64,000 bases of DNA from Flavobacterium terrigena (GCF_900108955.1 NZ_FNYA01000002.1:372001-436000); one strand, 5' to 3'. Positions 45,049-54,584 are shown, numbered from the stretch's first letter. Notes: generated from the sequence alone by a model not told the origin. A program made the numbers and translations.

Positions 45049-48036
45049 TTATTCTATAATAATTCTTTTTGAAACTTGTTTTCCTTCTGTTTTCACATTT
45101 AATATATAAACTCCAGCTTGAGTCGCAGAAAAATCAAGTTCTTTTGTAAATAAAGCGCCTTGAGCTTCAAAATTATTTTGATAAATTGATCTTCCTCTTA
45201 AATCGAATAATTCAACAGCAACTTTATCAGAAGTTGGCAATGAAATATTTAATTTACCTTTTGTTGGATTTGGATACAATGCAAAACCATCAATTTGATT
45301 AGATTGAGAAGATAATGCACCTTGAATTATAAAATTATCAATCATTACACCTTCTTGATTTGCTGCATCATCAGAAACAAAAGTAAATCTAAAGATAGCA
45401 TTAGAAGTGCTTCCCAAATCTGTTAATGAATGTGTATAAGTTCGCTTATTACCATTAACACCTGTTCCACCTGTAGGTGCAGTTGCATAATTACCTGTCC
45501 ATTGTTTTCCGATACAGTTGAAACAATCTGTTCCATCTGGTAATCTTGAACTATTGTACCAACTAGCATCATTAGAAGTCCCTAACACATTCCAAGTTGC
45601 ACCTGAATCTGTAGAATATTCAAAATAAATAATATCCCAATTAGATTCTAAATCGAAAGCCATGTCAAAACTAACAGTAGGGCTAGATAAGTTTGTTAAA
45701 TTATAGCATTGAGAAACTAAATAAGAAGTTGTCGCATCAGGATAATTCCCAGTTAATTTAGTTGCATAAACATTTGATCCAGCAACTGTATTTGTCAATA
45801 AAGTCTTGTTTACAGCACCACGTTGCCAAACAGAATTTGTTTTCCCATTTTGATCAATTGAAACTAAAACATCTGAAGCTGAATTAAATGTATTGGTAAC
45901 ATTTATTGTTCCTGCGTCATTGACAACAATTAAAATTGATTTTGTATTATTGGCTGCATTTCCATCACTTGTAACAGTTGTTGTAACATTTAAAACATGA
46001 GTTCCTCTTGTTAACCCTGAAACAGGAATTGTATAACTTTGTACTGCACAATTTGACAATGTTCCTGTCCAATTTGCAGTAGTATTTGCACCACCGTCAA
46101 TATTATATGAAATAGAAACACTATTTATAACTGCAGTTCCTGAATTTTCAAAAATAATAGCTGGACTATAAGTTGCACCACAAGCTACATTTACATTTCC
46201 ACCAGAAATCGATTTTAATGCAACATCATTTGCGTAACCAACATAATTAGCACCTACATTTACTGCTTTCCAAGCTTTAGTTACAGATTGAACTTCAGGA
46301 CTTGTAGCACAATATAGTGAACTTGCAACAGCAATTGTAGCATTTCTCATATCCATAAAAGTTGCGTTAGAAGTCAAATAATCTCTTTCTGCATAATATG
46401 TAATTTGAGAAGATTTTGCCATTCCAATACCACTTACATTATAAGCAAATGGACCACCAGATGAAGCTGGAGCATTGTTTGTTCCCGCTTTTCCTGCTGT
46501 TACTATATAAAACCAATGGTTTAATACACCACTATTATTATGAACACCACAATTATCATTTGCTTGAGATGGAGTACAAGTTCCATCATCAGCTGTAGCT
46601 GAATAAGATGTTCCTTTAAAAGTATCTGGATTTCCTTTTGATCTTGGATAACTTACAGAACGTAATGCGGTTGAAGTTATATCTTCTCCAATTTTCCAAA
46701 TAGCTGAAGTTCCTGGATTTGCTGTATCAACTGGAGAATTTAGATTTCCATTTCTACCATATTGTTCAATACAAACTCCCCAAATATCAGATAAACCTTC
46801 ATTCATTGCTCCTGATTGATTTTGGTATGCTAAATTAGCTGTGTAAGAACAAACGGCATGTCCAATTTCGTGACCACAAACATCAATAGCTGTTAATACA
46901 TTCCAAGTACTACCGTCTCCGTATGTCATAACACTTCCATTCCAAAATGCATTTTGGTAACCAGCTGTAGTTGCTGGAGTATTGTCATAGTGTACGTAAC
47001 TTTTTATTTGAGCACCTTCATCATCAAAACTATTTCTGTTAAAAATTTCTTTCCAAAAATCATATGTTTTTTCAGCTCCCCAATGTGCATCTAAAGCTGC
47101 ATTGTCTTTATTTGTATTGTTATGTTCTATCCAATTATTATCATTATCAACAAAATTTGTTGTTGGATACGTGTCTGTTTTCTCACAGTTATATGTCACT
47201 ATTCCGTTACCATTTCCTCTTGTAGCTTCGTTTAAAACATAAGAATTCGGACCAGTTTGTGTTGTCTCAATTGTTCTTGTTCCGCTATATCTTGTTGCAG
47301 CACTAGCCGCAACAAAAGGAGTAAAAAGAGCATTTTCTTTATTCAATGCAATTTTTTCGAATTTTTTTGCATTTTGTTCCACCTCATATTCAGAAACCAA
47401 ATGAGTTGCATGCTTAATAATTGGATTCTTATAAAGAATTTCCCCAGTATTAGCATCTACAAAAATTTCATCTCTAGAAATTGGTGTTTTTGCATAAATG
47501 TCAAACTTATACGCTAGCCTAACTTCCCCACTATTAACTATAGGAAAAACAACTAACTCACCTTTAGGTTTTGTATAGTTCATTGCTTCAGCAGAAACTG
47601 AATCTTCCCACAAATAAGTTTGTGCGTTTACGAAAGTTAGTGCTTTATTAAAAGCTTCTGTAGCTAAAAGTGTTGAATTTAAATTCAATCCCTCGGCATT
47701 ATACAACTCACCATTTACAGAAACGATATTTCCATCTTTCATATGAGTTATTAATGTTCCGAATTCAACCTTTATTCCATTATAGAATTGTTGAAATCTT
47801 TGGTGTGTAAAACCCGCTTCATCTGAAGTTGATTTTTTTGGCACGAACGAATTCAAGTTATTTAAAGAATATAACTTAGAGAATTCTTTAATGGCAGTTT
47901 CACTTGAGTAAAACCCATTTAAGTTGATTGTTTTTTGGAAGGCTTGATCTCCATTGTATTTCTCATTCTTTTGAGAATACGCAGATGAAGATAGCAATAA
48001 TGCCAATCCAAAGGCTTTTAAGTAGTTAATTTTCAT
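45049..48036 (-). CDS. Secreted M4 (thermolysin-like) protease with T9SS type A sorting domain
   Basis: 995 residues. Signal peptide ending 'SSSAYSQ'; FTP and PepSY-type pro-domain (about 40-210, 'QQFYNGIKVEFGTLITH'); catalytic domain with 'CGHEIGHAVCS' (zinc His389/His393, Glu390) and 'NEGLSDIWG' (Glu413). A CARDB-like domain ('CGATYSPAIIFENSGTAVI') and a jelly-roll-like domain follow. C-terminal type A sorting domain: 'FALYPNPTKGKLNISL', 'VELFDLRGRSIYQ', 'QAGVYILNVKTEGK'. It should be activated by pro-domain removal and exported by the T9SS. Monocistronic. Confidence 0.95.
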   Translation of the reverse strand: MKINYLKAFGLALLLSSSAYSQKNEKYNGDQAFQKTINLNGFYSSETAIKEFSKLYSLNNLNSFVPKKSTSDEAGFTHQRFQQFYNGIKVEFGTLITHMKDGNIVSVNGELYNAEGLNLNSTLLATEAFNKALTFVNAQTYLWEDSVSAEAMNYTKPKGELVVFPIVNSGEVRLAYKFDIYAKTPISRDEIFVDANTGEILYKNPIIKHATHLVSEYEVEQNAKKFEKIALNKENALFTPFVAASAATRYSGTRTIETTQTGPNSYVLNEATRGNGNGIVTYNCEKTDTYPTTNFVDNDNNWIEHNNTNKDNAALDAHWGAEKTYDFWKEIFNRNSFDDEGAQIKSYVHYDNTPATTAGYQNAFWNGSVMTYGDGSTWNVLTAIDVCGHEIGHAVCSYTANLAYQNQSGAMNEGLSDIWGVCIEQYGRNGNLNSPVDTANPGTSAIWKIGEDITSTALRSVSYPRSKGNPDTFKGTSYSATADDGTCTPSQANDNCGVHNNSGVLNHWFYIVTAGKAGTNNAPASSGGPFAYNVSGIGMAKSSQITYYAERDYLTSNATFMDMRNATIAVASSLYCATSPEVQSVTKAWKAVNVGANYVGYANDVALKSISGGNVNVACGATYSPAIIFENSGTAVINSVSISYNIDGGANTTANWTGTLSNCAVQSYTIPVSGLTRGTHVLNVTTTVTSDGNAANNTKSILIVVNDAGTINVTNTFNSASDVLVSIDQNGKTNSVWQRGAVNKTLLTNTVAGSNVYATKLTGNYPDATTSYLVSQCYNLTNLSSPTVSFDMAFDLESNWDIIYFEYSTDSGATWNVLGTSNDASWYNSSRLPDGTDCFNCIGKQWTGNYATAPTGGTGVNGNKRTYTHSLTDLGSTSNAIFRFTFVSDDAANQEGVMIDNFIIQGALSSQSNQIDGFALYPNPTKGKLNISLPTSDKVAVELFDLRGRSIYQNNFEAQGALFTKELDFSATQAGVYILNVKTEGKQVSKRIIIE

Positions 48037-48097
48037 AATTTTAGTAAATTTGGTTTACAATATTAATTAATTTAATTTAAATAAAAAAATTCACAAT

Positions 48098-48123
48098 AAA
48101 CTTTCATTTATTTTTGAAAGTTT
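48098..48123. promoter_or_regulatory. Inverted-repeat operator upstream of the GbsR-type gene
   Basis: AAACTTTCA (48098-48106), 8-base spacer, TGAAAGTTT (48115-48123): a perfect 9-base inverted repeat that overlaps the -33 box. The same repeat with the same 8-base spacer is found at 48704-48727 before the membrane-protein genes. Confidence 0.7.
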
Positions 48124-48144
48124 AAAAACTTTTATATATCTTTG
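48114..48144 (+). promoter_or_regulatory. Promoter of the GbsR-type regulator
   Basis: TTG at 48114-48116 and TATCTTTG at 48137-48144, 20 bases apart. The -33 box lies within the operator half-site, so binding there should block transcription (inferred autorepression). Confidence 0.75.
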
Positions 48145-48154
48145 TGGTATCAAA

Positions 48155-48676
48155 ATGAAATTACTTTCAAAAATGGAATTCAAAGAAGCTAAAAATAAAT
48201 TCGTACAAACTTGGGGAGCGTTAGGTTCTCAATGGGGAATTAACAAAACGATGGCGCAAATCCACGCTTTGTTAATGGTTTCTAGCGAAGCAGTTTCTAT
48301 GGAAGACATTATGGAAGAATTACAAATTTCTCGTGGAAATGCCAGTATGAATATTCGTGCATTAATGGATTGGGGAATTGTATATAAAGAATACAAAGTG
48401 GGCGAAAGACGTGAATTTTTCACAGCTGAAAAAGATTTGGACGAATTAGCCGTAAAAATCTCCAAAGAAAGAAGTAAAAGAGAAATTAAACCAGCTTTAA
48501 AAGTCTTAAAAGAAGTTTCTTCAATTAATGCGAACGCAACTTCAGAAGAAAAACATTTCGTAGATCAAACCAAAAAATTATACGATTTCGTTTTAAAAGC
48601 CGATAACGTTTTAGATAAAATTACAGAATACAAAGACAATTGGTTGGCGCAGATTTTAGTTAAGTTTATGAAGTAA
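48155..48676 (+). CDS. GbsR/MarR family transcriptional regulator
   Basis: 173 residues. An N-terminal GbsR helix ('FVQTWGALGSQWGINKTMAQIHALLM') precedes a winged helix-turn-helix with recognition helix 'QISRGNASMNIRALMDWGIV' and wing 'EYKVGERREFFTAEKD'; a helical dimerisation tail follows. A later start at 48173 ('MEFKEAKNKF') is possible. Matching inverted repeats before this gene and before the following membrane-protein genes suggest that it represses itself and that operon. The effector is unknown; family members sense small molecules or membrane stress. Confidence 0.9.
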   Translation: MKLLSKMEFKEAKNKFVQTWGALGSQWGINKTMAQIHALLMVSSEAVSMEDIMEELQISRGNASMNIRALMDWGIVYKEYKVGERREFFTAEKDLDELAVKISKERSKREIKPALKVLKEVSSINANATSEEKHFVDQTKKLYDFVLKADNVLDKITEYKDNWLAQILVKFMK

Positions 48677-48703
48677 TAACTTGAATTAAAAAAATTTAAT
48701 CAG

Positions 48704-48727
48704 AACTTTCATTTTTTTCTGAAAGTT
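48704..48727. promoter_or_regulatory. Second inverted-repeat operator, before the membrane-protein operon
   Basis: AACTTTCA (48704-48711), 8-base spacer, TGAAAGTT (48720-48727). Same half-sites and spacing as the site at 48098-48123. It lies 17 bases before the GTG start at 48745; no clear TAnnTTTG box follows. Confidence 0.65.
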
Positions 48728-48744
48728 TAAAAATAAAAAGAATC

Positions 48745-49092
48745 GTGAAAACCTTAAAATATATAAACACTTTCGCAATTGGTTTCCCAATAACATTACT
48801 ACTTATAGGAATTATAATAAATGATGCCGCAGGAAACTGGATTGGGTTTGCATTATTCTCAACAATGTTAACAGGATTAATTCAAGTACTATTAGGATTG
48901 TTTCTTTTATACAAAAATCCAAAAAACAAACATTTAAGAATATATATCATTTCCGTAATTCTGTTTTTTCTTTTATGGTTTATAAATGCACAAATCAATT
49001 ATTTGAACATTATAACATTTATCTTATTTCCAATTCCGTTGATTTTAGCAACTTACTTATCATTAATAATCTATAAAAAACTTTATTTATGA
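48745..49092 (+). CDS. Small membrane protein A (115 aa), first of a four-gene set
   Basis: Starts with GTG. Four predicted membrane helices, about 10-26, 33-54, 66-82 and 88-108; short basic loops ('YKNPKNKHLR', C-terminal 'IYKKLYL'). No recognised family. The second half resembles the fourth gene of the set (49839-50186): the LIQVLLGLFLLYKN and FILFPIPLILAT segments align with ITQLVSAIYLTINF and YFIVPMLTATLF. The stop overlaps the next start by four bases. Regulated, by inference, through the operator just upstream. Confidence 0.65.
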   Translation: MKTLKYINTFAIGFPITLLLIGIIINDAAGNWIGFALFSTMLTGLIQVLLGLFLLYKNPKNKHLRIYIISVILFFLLWFINAQINYLNIITFILFPIPLILATYLSLIIYKKLYL

Positions 49093-49433
49093 ACCTCAAC
49101 ATCATCGGATATATTATTTATCTAAGTCTCACCAGCATAATCATCATCAAAGTTGGGAAATTATGCTACGATAACGGAAACATATTTGTGTCGCAATTGA
49201 TTCCGAATCATGAAGAATTGTGTCTCCAAATAAACAAAATGCTTTTAATTGGGTACTATTTATTGAATTTAGGTTATTGCGCCATGACCATCATTTCCTG
49301 GGAAAAAATTCAAACCATAAATCAGCTTATTGAAATCATAGCAACCAAATCGGCAATAATCATTCTTACCATCGGCATTATGCATTACATCAACATAATA
49401 TTATTAACTAAATACATTAAAAAATTAATTTAA
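49089..49433 (+). CDS. Small membrane protein B (114 aa)
   Basis: Start overlaps gene A by four bases. Three predicted helices (about 3-21, 50-70, 86-108). The central segment 'INKMLLIGYYLLNLGYCAMTI' is closely matched in the next gene by 'TNKLFETGFYLLNLGFALMIL', so the two are paralogues. No known family or catalytic motif. Probably an inner-membrane protein acting with its neighbours. Confidence 0.65.
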   Translation: MNLNIIGYIIYLSLTSIIIIKVGKLCYDNGNIFVSQLIPNHEELCLQINKMLLIGYYLLNLGYCAMTIISWEKIQTINQLIEIIATKSAIIILTIGIMHYINIILLTKYIKKLI

Positions 49434-49445
49434 ACATTCAACATT

Positions 49446-49832
49446 ATGGAAACTACAAAAATTCTAGTCGGATATGCAATTTACTTACCAATTGCTTTAT
49501 TTTTAACTTATTACGTAAGCAAAACATTATTCAAAAACAGTAAAATATTCATGTTAGACATTTTTAAAGGTCGAGAAGAAATTGCTTTTGCAACTAATAA
49601 ATTATTTGAAACTGGGTTTTATTTACTTAATTTGGGTTTTGCTTTGATGATTTTAGAAATGACCATCTACAAAGACGATTATCAAAGTTTAATTGAAGCC
49701 TTAAGTTATAAAATTGGTGGATTTGACATTTATTTAGGAATTATGTTATTCATAAACTTATATTTCTTTTTCAGAGGAAAACGCAAAGCCAACCAAGCAC
49801 AAGTAGAACAAAGAGTTGTAACTAACGGGTAA
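49446..49832 (+). CDS. Small membrane protein B' (128 aa), paralogue of the preceding gene
   Basis: 12 bases after gene B. It has the same layout: helix 1 'VGYAIYLPIALFLTYYVS', a polar segment with 'KIFMLDIFKGREEIAF', helix 2 'FETGFYLLNLGFALMIL', helix 3 'GIMLFINLYFFF', then a longer polar tail 'RGKRKANQAQVEQRVVTNG'. Shared 'NK.L..G(Y/F)YLLNLG' marks the pair. The function is unknown. Confidence 0.65.
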   Translation: METTKILVGYAIYLPIALFLTYYVSKTLFKNSKIFMLDIFKGREEIAFATNKLFETGFYLLNLGFALMILEMTIYKDDYQSLIEALSYKIGGFDIYLGIMLFINLYFFFRGKRKANQAQVEQRVVTNG

Positions 49833-49838
49833 TTTAAA

Positions 49839-50186
49839 ATGAATAGTCTAAATCCAGTCTTTCAAATAAATAGAGTTATATATGTAATTAACCTATTACT
49901 ATATTTAGCAATAACTCCTGGAATGGCATTTCAAATAATTTTAGGAATAACTCAATTAGTCAGTGCGATTTATTTGACAATAAACTTTTATAAAAAAGTG
50001 TCGAATTTTTTAAGAAATTTATTAAAAACATATTGGTTATTGACTATATTAATTTTCATTGCTTTAACATTTAATGAAAAAATGCATACAACTATAGGAA
50101 TTATAATTTATTTTATTGTTCCAATGCTAACAGCAACTCTCTTTATGTTTATATTTTATAAATGCAGAAAAGAAATTAACGGATAA
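49839..50186 (+). CDS. Small membrane protein A' (115 aa), resembles gene A
   Basis: Six bases after gene B'. Four predicted helices; same length as gene A (115 residues) and a similar second half ending in a tyrosine-lysine 'FIFYKCRKEING'. The set therefore reads A-B-B'-A'. Followed by a strong palindrome (50194-50226) that probably ends the transcript. Function unknown. Confidence 0.6.
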   Translation: MNSLNPVFQINRVIYVINLLLYLAITPGMAFQIILGITQLVSAIYLTINFYKKVSNFLRNLLKTYWLLTILIFIALTFNEKMHTTIGIIIYFIVPMLTATLFMFIFYKCRKEING

Positions 50187-50193
50187 AATAAAT

Positions 50194-50226
50194 AATCCTG
50201 ACAGGTTTCTAAAACCTGTCAGGATT
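50194..50226. repeat. 15-base perfect palindrome with 3-base loop (CCTGACAGG type)
   Basis: AATCCTGACAGGTTT (50194-50208), loop CTA, then its exact complement (50212-50226). It sits between two same-strand genes. Palindromes of this CCTGACAGG kind recur in Flavobacterium genomes as I recall; it may also end transcription of the membrane-protein operon. Confidence 0.75.
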
Positions 50227-50241
50227 AAAAACATAAACAAA

Positions 50242-50694
50242 ATGACAACTATAAAAATCACAACGCATTACTTCGCACCGATTGAAAAAGTTTTTGACAC
50301 GAATAGAGATATTAGTATTCACCAACAATCGGCGAGTAAAACCAAAGAAATTGCCATTGCTGGAATTACATCTGGATTAATTAATAAAAATGAAACCGTG
50401 ACTTGGAAAGGCAAACATTTCGGGGTTTATATTACGCATCAAAGTGTTATTTCTGAAATGATTTTTCCCACTTATTTTGTGGATGAACAACTAAAAGGAA
50501 AATTTAAAAAATTCAAACATCAGCATTTTTTCGAACAAAAAGAAAATTATGTGGAAGTCAGAGATCTTTTAGAATATGAAACGCCGTTTGGAGTTTTCGG
50601 AAAACTTTTCGATAAATTATTTTTAAAAAAACATTTAACTAATTTCATCGTTCAGAGAAATGCCGTTTTGAAAGATTTAGCTGAGAAAAATTAA
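50242..50694 (+). CDS. SRPBCC family protein
   Basis: 150 residues, START/Bet v1-like fold: 'TTHYFAPIEKVFDTNRDISIHQQSASKTKE', 'TVTWKGKHFGVYITHQSVISEM', 'FKHQHFFEQ', 'VRDLLEYETPFGVFGKLFDKLFLKKHL' are the recurrent blocks of the SRPBCC ligand-binding family found beside dehydratase or epimerase genes. It may bind a hydrophobic ligand. Same strand as the membrane-protein set, but separated from it by the palindrome at 50194-50226. Confidence 0.75.
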   Translation: MTTIKITTHYFAPIEKVFDTNRDISIHQQSASKTKEIAIAGITSGLINKNETVTWKGKHFGVYITHQSVISEMIFPTYFVDEQLKGKFKKFKHQHFFEQKENYVEVRDLLEYETPFGVFGKLFDKLFLKKHLTNFIVQRNAVLKDLAEKN

Positions 50695-50780
50695 CCGCAG
50701 ATTACTTCGTCGAATCGAACTTTGTTCTTGTGTCGCAAATTATTAAAAAGATAAAAAAATCCTCGAATCTGTGCCGATTA

Positions 50781-51599
50781 TCAACTTAAAAATATCAATA
50801 AAAGCCACCAAAAAATCGGTATCGCTTCCACCCAAAAACTCGCATAATATCTCGATCTGTTTTGATTCGCAAAATATAAAAATATCGCAATGGAACCCGA
50901 AACTATAAATTTAAAAGCCAGTGGAATATAATGCTGATTGGTGTGATACAAAAATTCTAAAAGAAGTAGAACCATCAAAAGCATGTAGCCTAAAAATTTA
51001 GTTTTTTCAACACCTATTTGTTGTGGAACTGTTTGTAAATGTGGATCATCGGTATTAATATCAATAATTTCAAAAATTAAAACCAACACGAAAATCAGGA
51101 TAAATCTTTGGATACTCATTAATAAAACATCGAGCGTAAATCCGACTTTAGCATTTATCAACGGAAGTATTACCGTAACGCCAACCCAACATAAACTCAC
51201 TATATAAATTTTAATGCCTTTCCAATTTCTGGCATTTTGTTTATTCGGAAAAAAGGGCAAAGTATAAAGCAATACCAATACAAAAAACACCATCCCTAAA
51301 GATTTTGTTATCCATTGCAATTTCAGAAAATAATATAAACAGGCTAATGCACTAAAAATACTTAAAATGATAATCAGTCTTAATTCTTTTTTGATGTTGA
51401 TTTTGTTTAATCGCGCTAATGCATCATATTTCACAAAATTATAACCTACAATAGTTCCGAAAAACGCAAAGGCTTTGACTTCAAAATTCTCTGAGATATT
51501 GAAAAAATACATTGTCATACAAACCAATGCATAAGCCGATAAAGCAACGTGTAAACTGCTTTTAATATAAAAATCTAATATTTTCTTCAATAGCATCAT
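50781..51599 (-). CDS. UbiA-like membrane protein with a degenerate first Asp motif
   Basis: 272 residues with about eight membrane helices, the arrangement of UbiA prenyltransferases. The second aspartate-rich region is recognisable ('FEIIDINTDDPHLQTVPQQIG'), but the first, normally NDxxDxxxD, is 'YNFVKYDALARL', with one aspartate only. Prenyl-diphosphate chemistry is therefore doubtful; it may be a non-catalytic or altered member. Converges on the SRPBCC gene with no terminator seen between. Confidence 0.65.
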   Translation of the reverse strand: MMLLKKILDFYIKSSLHVALSAYALVCMTMYFFNISENFEVKAFAFFGTIVGYNFVKYDALARLNKINIKKELRLIIILSIFSALACLYYFLKLQWITKSLGMVFFVLVLLYTLPFFPNKQNARNWKGIKIYIVSLCWVGVTVILPLINAKVGFTLDVLLMSIQRFILIFVLVLIFEIIDINTDDPHLQTVPQQIGVEKTKFLGYMLLMVLLLLEFLYHTNQHYIPLAFKFIVSGSIAIFLYFANQNRSRYYASFWVEAIPIFWWLLLIFLS

Positions 51600-51740
51600 T
51601 TAACAAAATTAATCAAACTGTTAATAAGAAGACTTATAAGTTGATAAAAATCATAAAATTTCAACTCAAAAGCCATTATTTTTATCAGATTAATAATTAC
51701 TTTTGTATCCAAATTATAACACAACATATTTTTATATATA

Positions 51741-54584
51741 ATGAGAACAGATGCTTTTGCTTTAAGACACATTGGAACTGGTGAAAACGACCTAAGTCAC
51801 ATGTTAAAAACTATTGGAGTTGAATCAGTAGATCAATTACTTTACGAAACGTTTCCTGATGGAATTCGTTTAAAAAAAGAATTGAATTTAGATGAACCTA
51901 TGTCGGAATATGAATACTTAACTCATATTCAAGAATTAGGCAAAAAAAATAAAGTTTTCAAATCATATATCGGTTTAGGATATCATCCTGCAATCGTACC
52001 AGCAGTTATTCAAAGAAATGTTTTTGAAAACCCAGGTTGGTATACTGCTTACACACCTTACCAAGCAGAAATTGCACAAGGTCGTTTAGAAGCGATTTTA
52101 AATTTCCAAACTACAGTTATCGAATTAACTGGAATGGAAATCGCTAATGCTTCTTTATTAGATGAAGGAACAGCTGCTGCAGAAGCAATGGCATTATTAT
52201 TTGATGTTCGTTCTCGTGACCAAAAGAAAAATAACGTAAATAAATTCTTCGTTTCAGAAGAAATTTTACCACAAACACTTTCTGTTCTTCAAACACGTTC
52301 TACACCAATTGGAATAGAATTAGTAATTGGAAACCACGAAACATTCGATTTTTCTAAAGAATTTTTCGGAGCGATGTTACAATATCCTGGAAAATATGGT
52401 CAAGTTCATGACTATACTGCATTTATAGCTAAAGCGGCAGAAAATGACATTAAAGTTGGTGTTGCTGCAGATATTTTATCTTTAGTGAAATTAACTTCTC
52501 CAGGAGAAATGGGCGCTGCAGTTGTTGTTGGAACTTCTCAACGTTTTGGTATTCCAATGGGTTACGGTGGGCCACACGCCGCTTTCTTCGCAACAAAAGA
52601 CGAATACAAACGTTCAATGCCAGGAAGAATTATTGGTGTTTCAATCGATGTTAATGGAAACCGTGCTTTACGTATGGCATTAGGAACTCGTGAACAACAT
52701 ATTAAACGTGAAAAAGCAACTTCAAACATTTGTACAGCTCAAGTTTTATTAGCGGTTATGGCTGGAATGTATGCGGTGTATCACGGGCCAAAAGGTTTAC
52801 AATATATTGCTGATAAAGTTCATGCTTCTGCAAATACAACTGCTGAAGAATTAAATAAATTAGGTATTTACCAAACAAATACTTCTTTCTTTGATACGAT
52901 TTTAGTAAAAGCGGATGCTGCTAAAGTAAAAGCGATTGCTGAAAGAAATGAAGTGAATTTCTACTATGTAGATGCTGAAACGATTTCAATTTCATTCAAC
53001 GAAACGACTTCAATTGCTGATGTCAATCAAATTATTGGAATTTTCGCTGAAGCGGTTGGTAAGGAATTTACACCAGTTAAAATCCTTTTACCTTCTGGTA
53101 GAATTGCGGAAAGTTCAGTAAGAACATCAACTTTCTTACAACATGATGTTTTCAACAATCATCATTCTGAAAGTCAATTGATGCGTTATATCAAAAAATT
53201 AGAGCGCAAAGATTTATCGTTAAACCATTCGATGATTTCTTTAGGTTCTTGTACAATGAAATTAAATGCTGCTGCCGAAATGTTGCCTTTATCTATGGCA
53301 AATTGGAACAGCATTCACCCTTTTGCTCCAATCGAACAAGCAGAAGGATATATTACAATGCTTAAAAAATTAGAACAACAATTAAATGTTGTTACTGGTT
53401 TTACAGGTACAACTTTACAACCAAATTCTGGTGCGCAAGGTGAATACGCTGGTTTAATGGCAATTCGTGCTTATCACGCCTCTCGTGGAGACGAACACAG
53501 AACAGTTTGTTTAATTCCTTCTTCTGCTCACGGAACGAATCCAGCTTCTGCAGCTATGGCTGGAATGGACATTATCGTTACAAAAACAACTCCAGAAGGA
53601 AATATTGATGTGGAAGATTTAAGAGCAAGAGCGATTGAATTTAAAGATAGATTATCATGTTTAATGGTAACTTATCCATCAACTCATGGTGTTTACGAAT
53701 CGTCAATTATCGAAATTACACAATTAATTCACGATAATGGTGGATTAGTATATATGGATGGTGCAAATATGAATGCGCAAGTTGGATTAACAAATCCGGC
53801 TACAATTGGTGCTGATGTTTGTCACTTAAACTTACACAAAACGTTCGCAATTCCTCATGGTGGTGGTGGACCAGGTGTTGGACCAATTTGCGTGAACGAT
53901 AAATTAGTTCCATTTTTACCATCAAATCCTGTAATTCACGTTGGTGGAGAGCAAGCAATTACTGCTATTTCATCTGCTCCTTATGGTTCTGCTTTAGTAT
54001 GTTTAATTTCTTACGGATACATTTGTATGTTAGGTGCTGAAGGTTTAACCAATTCAACTAAACATGCGATTTTAAATGCGAATTATATGAAGGCGCGTTT
54101 AGAAGCACATTATCCAATTTTATATTCTGGAGAAATGGGACGTGCGGCACACGAAATGATTTTAGATTGCCGTGCTTTTGAAGACAATGGAATTAAAGTT
54201 ACAGATATCGCAAAACGTTTAATGGATTATGGTTTCCACGCACCAACGGTTTCTTTCCCAGTTGCTGGAACTTTAATGGTTGAACCAACTGAATCAGAAG
54301 ACTTACCAGAATTAGACCGTTTCTGTGATGCTATGATTTCAATTCGTAAAGAAATTGAAGCTTCAACTAAAGATGACGTTCAAAATATTTTGAAAAATGC
54401 ACCCCATACTTTAGCAATGGTTACTTCTGACGAATGGGTTTTCCCATACACAAGAGAAAATGCAGCTTTCCCATTAGAGTATATCGCTGAAAACAAATTT
54501 TGGCCATCAGTTCGTCGTGTTGATGAAGCGTATGGAGATAGAAATTTAGTTTGTAGCTGTGCTCCTATTGAAGCTTACATGTAA
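51741..54584 (+). CDS. gcvP: Glycine dehydrogenase (decarboxylating), P protein
   Basis: 947 residues, the long single-chain form. Pyridoxal phosphate is bound by Lys700 in 'LNLHKTFAIPHGGGGPG'; other landmarks are 'FRLAIRHIG'-like start 'FALRHIGTGENDL', 'YTPYQAEIAQGRLE', 'GTSQRFGIPMGYGGPHAA' and 'SLGSCTMKLNAAAEM'. It starts the glycine cleavage system, giving CO2 and a one-carbon unit carried by the H protein; gcvT and gcvH are not in the window. A TACTTTTG -7 box is at 51698-51705. Closed by a terminator. Confidence 0.97.
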   Translation: MRTDAFALRHIGTGENDLSHMLKTIGVESVDQLLYETFPDGIRLKKELNLDEPMSEYEYLTHIQELGKKNKVFKSYIGLGYHPAIVPAVIQRNVFENPGWYTAYTPYQAEIAQGRLEAILNFQTTVIELTGMEIANASLLDEGTAAAEAMALLFDVRSRDQKKNNVNKFFVSEEILPQTLSVLQTRSTPIGIELVIGNHETFDFSKEFFGAMLQYPGKYGQVHDYTAFIAKAAENDIKVGVAADILSLVKLTSPGEMGAAVVVGTSQRFGIPMGYGGPHAAFFATKDEYKRSMPGRIIGVSIDVNGNRALRMALGTREQHIKREKATSNICTAQVLLAVMAGMYAVYHGPKGLQYIADKVHASANTTAEELNKLGIYQTNTSFFDTILVKADAAKVKAIAERNEVNFYYVDAETISISFNETTSIADVNQIIGIFAEAVGKEFTPVKILLPSGRIAESSVRTSTFLQHDVFNNHHSESQLMRYIKKLERKDLSLNHSMISLGSCTMKLNAAAEMLPLSMANWNSIHPFAPIEQAEGYITMLKKLEQQLNVVTGFTGTTLQPNSGAQGEYAGLMAIRAYHASRGDEHRTVCLIPSSAHGTNPASAAMAGMDIIVTKTTPEGNIDVEDLRARAIEFKDRLSCLMVTYPSTHGVYESSIIEITQLIHDNGGLVYMDGANMNAQVGLTNPATIGADVCHLNLHKTFAIPHGGGGPGVGPICVNDKLVPFLPSNPVIHVGGEQAITAISSAPYGSALVCLISYGYICMLGAEGLTNSTKHAILNANYMKARLEAHYPILYSGEMGRAAHEMILDCRAFEDNGIKVTDIAKRLMDYGFHAPTVSFPVAGTLMVEPTESEDLPELDRFCDAMISIRKEIEASTKDDVQNILKNAPHTLAMVTSDEWVFPYTRENAAFPLEYIAENKFWPSVRRVDEAYGDRNLVCSCAPIEAYM

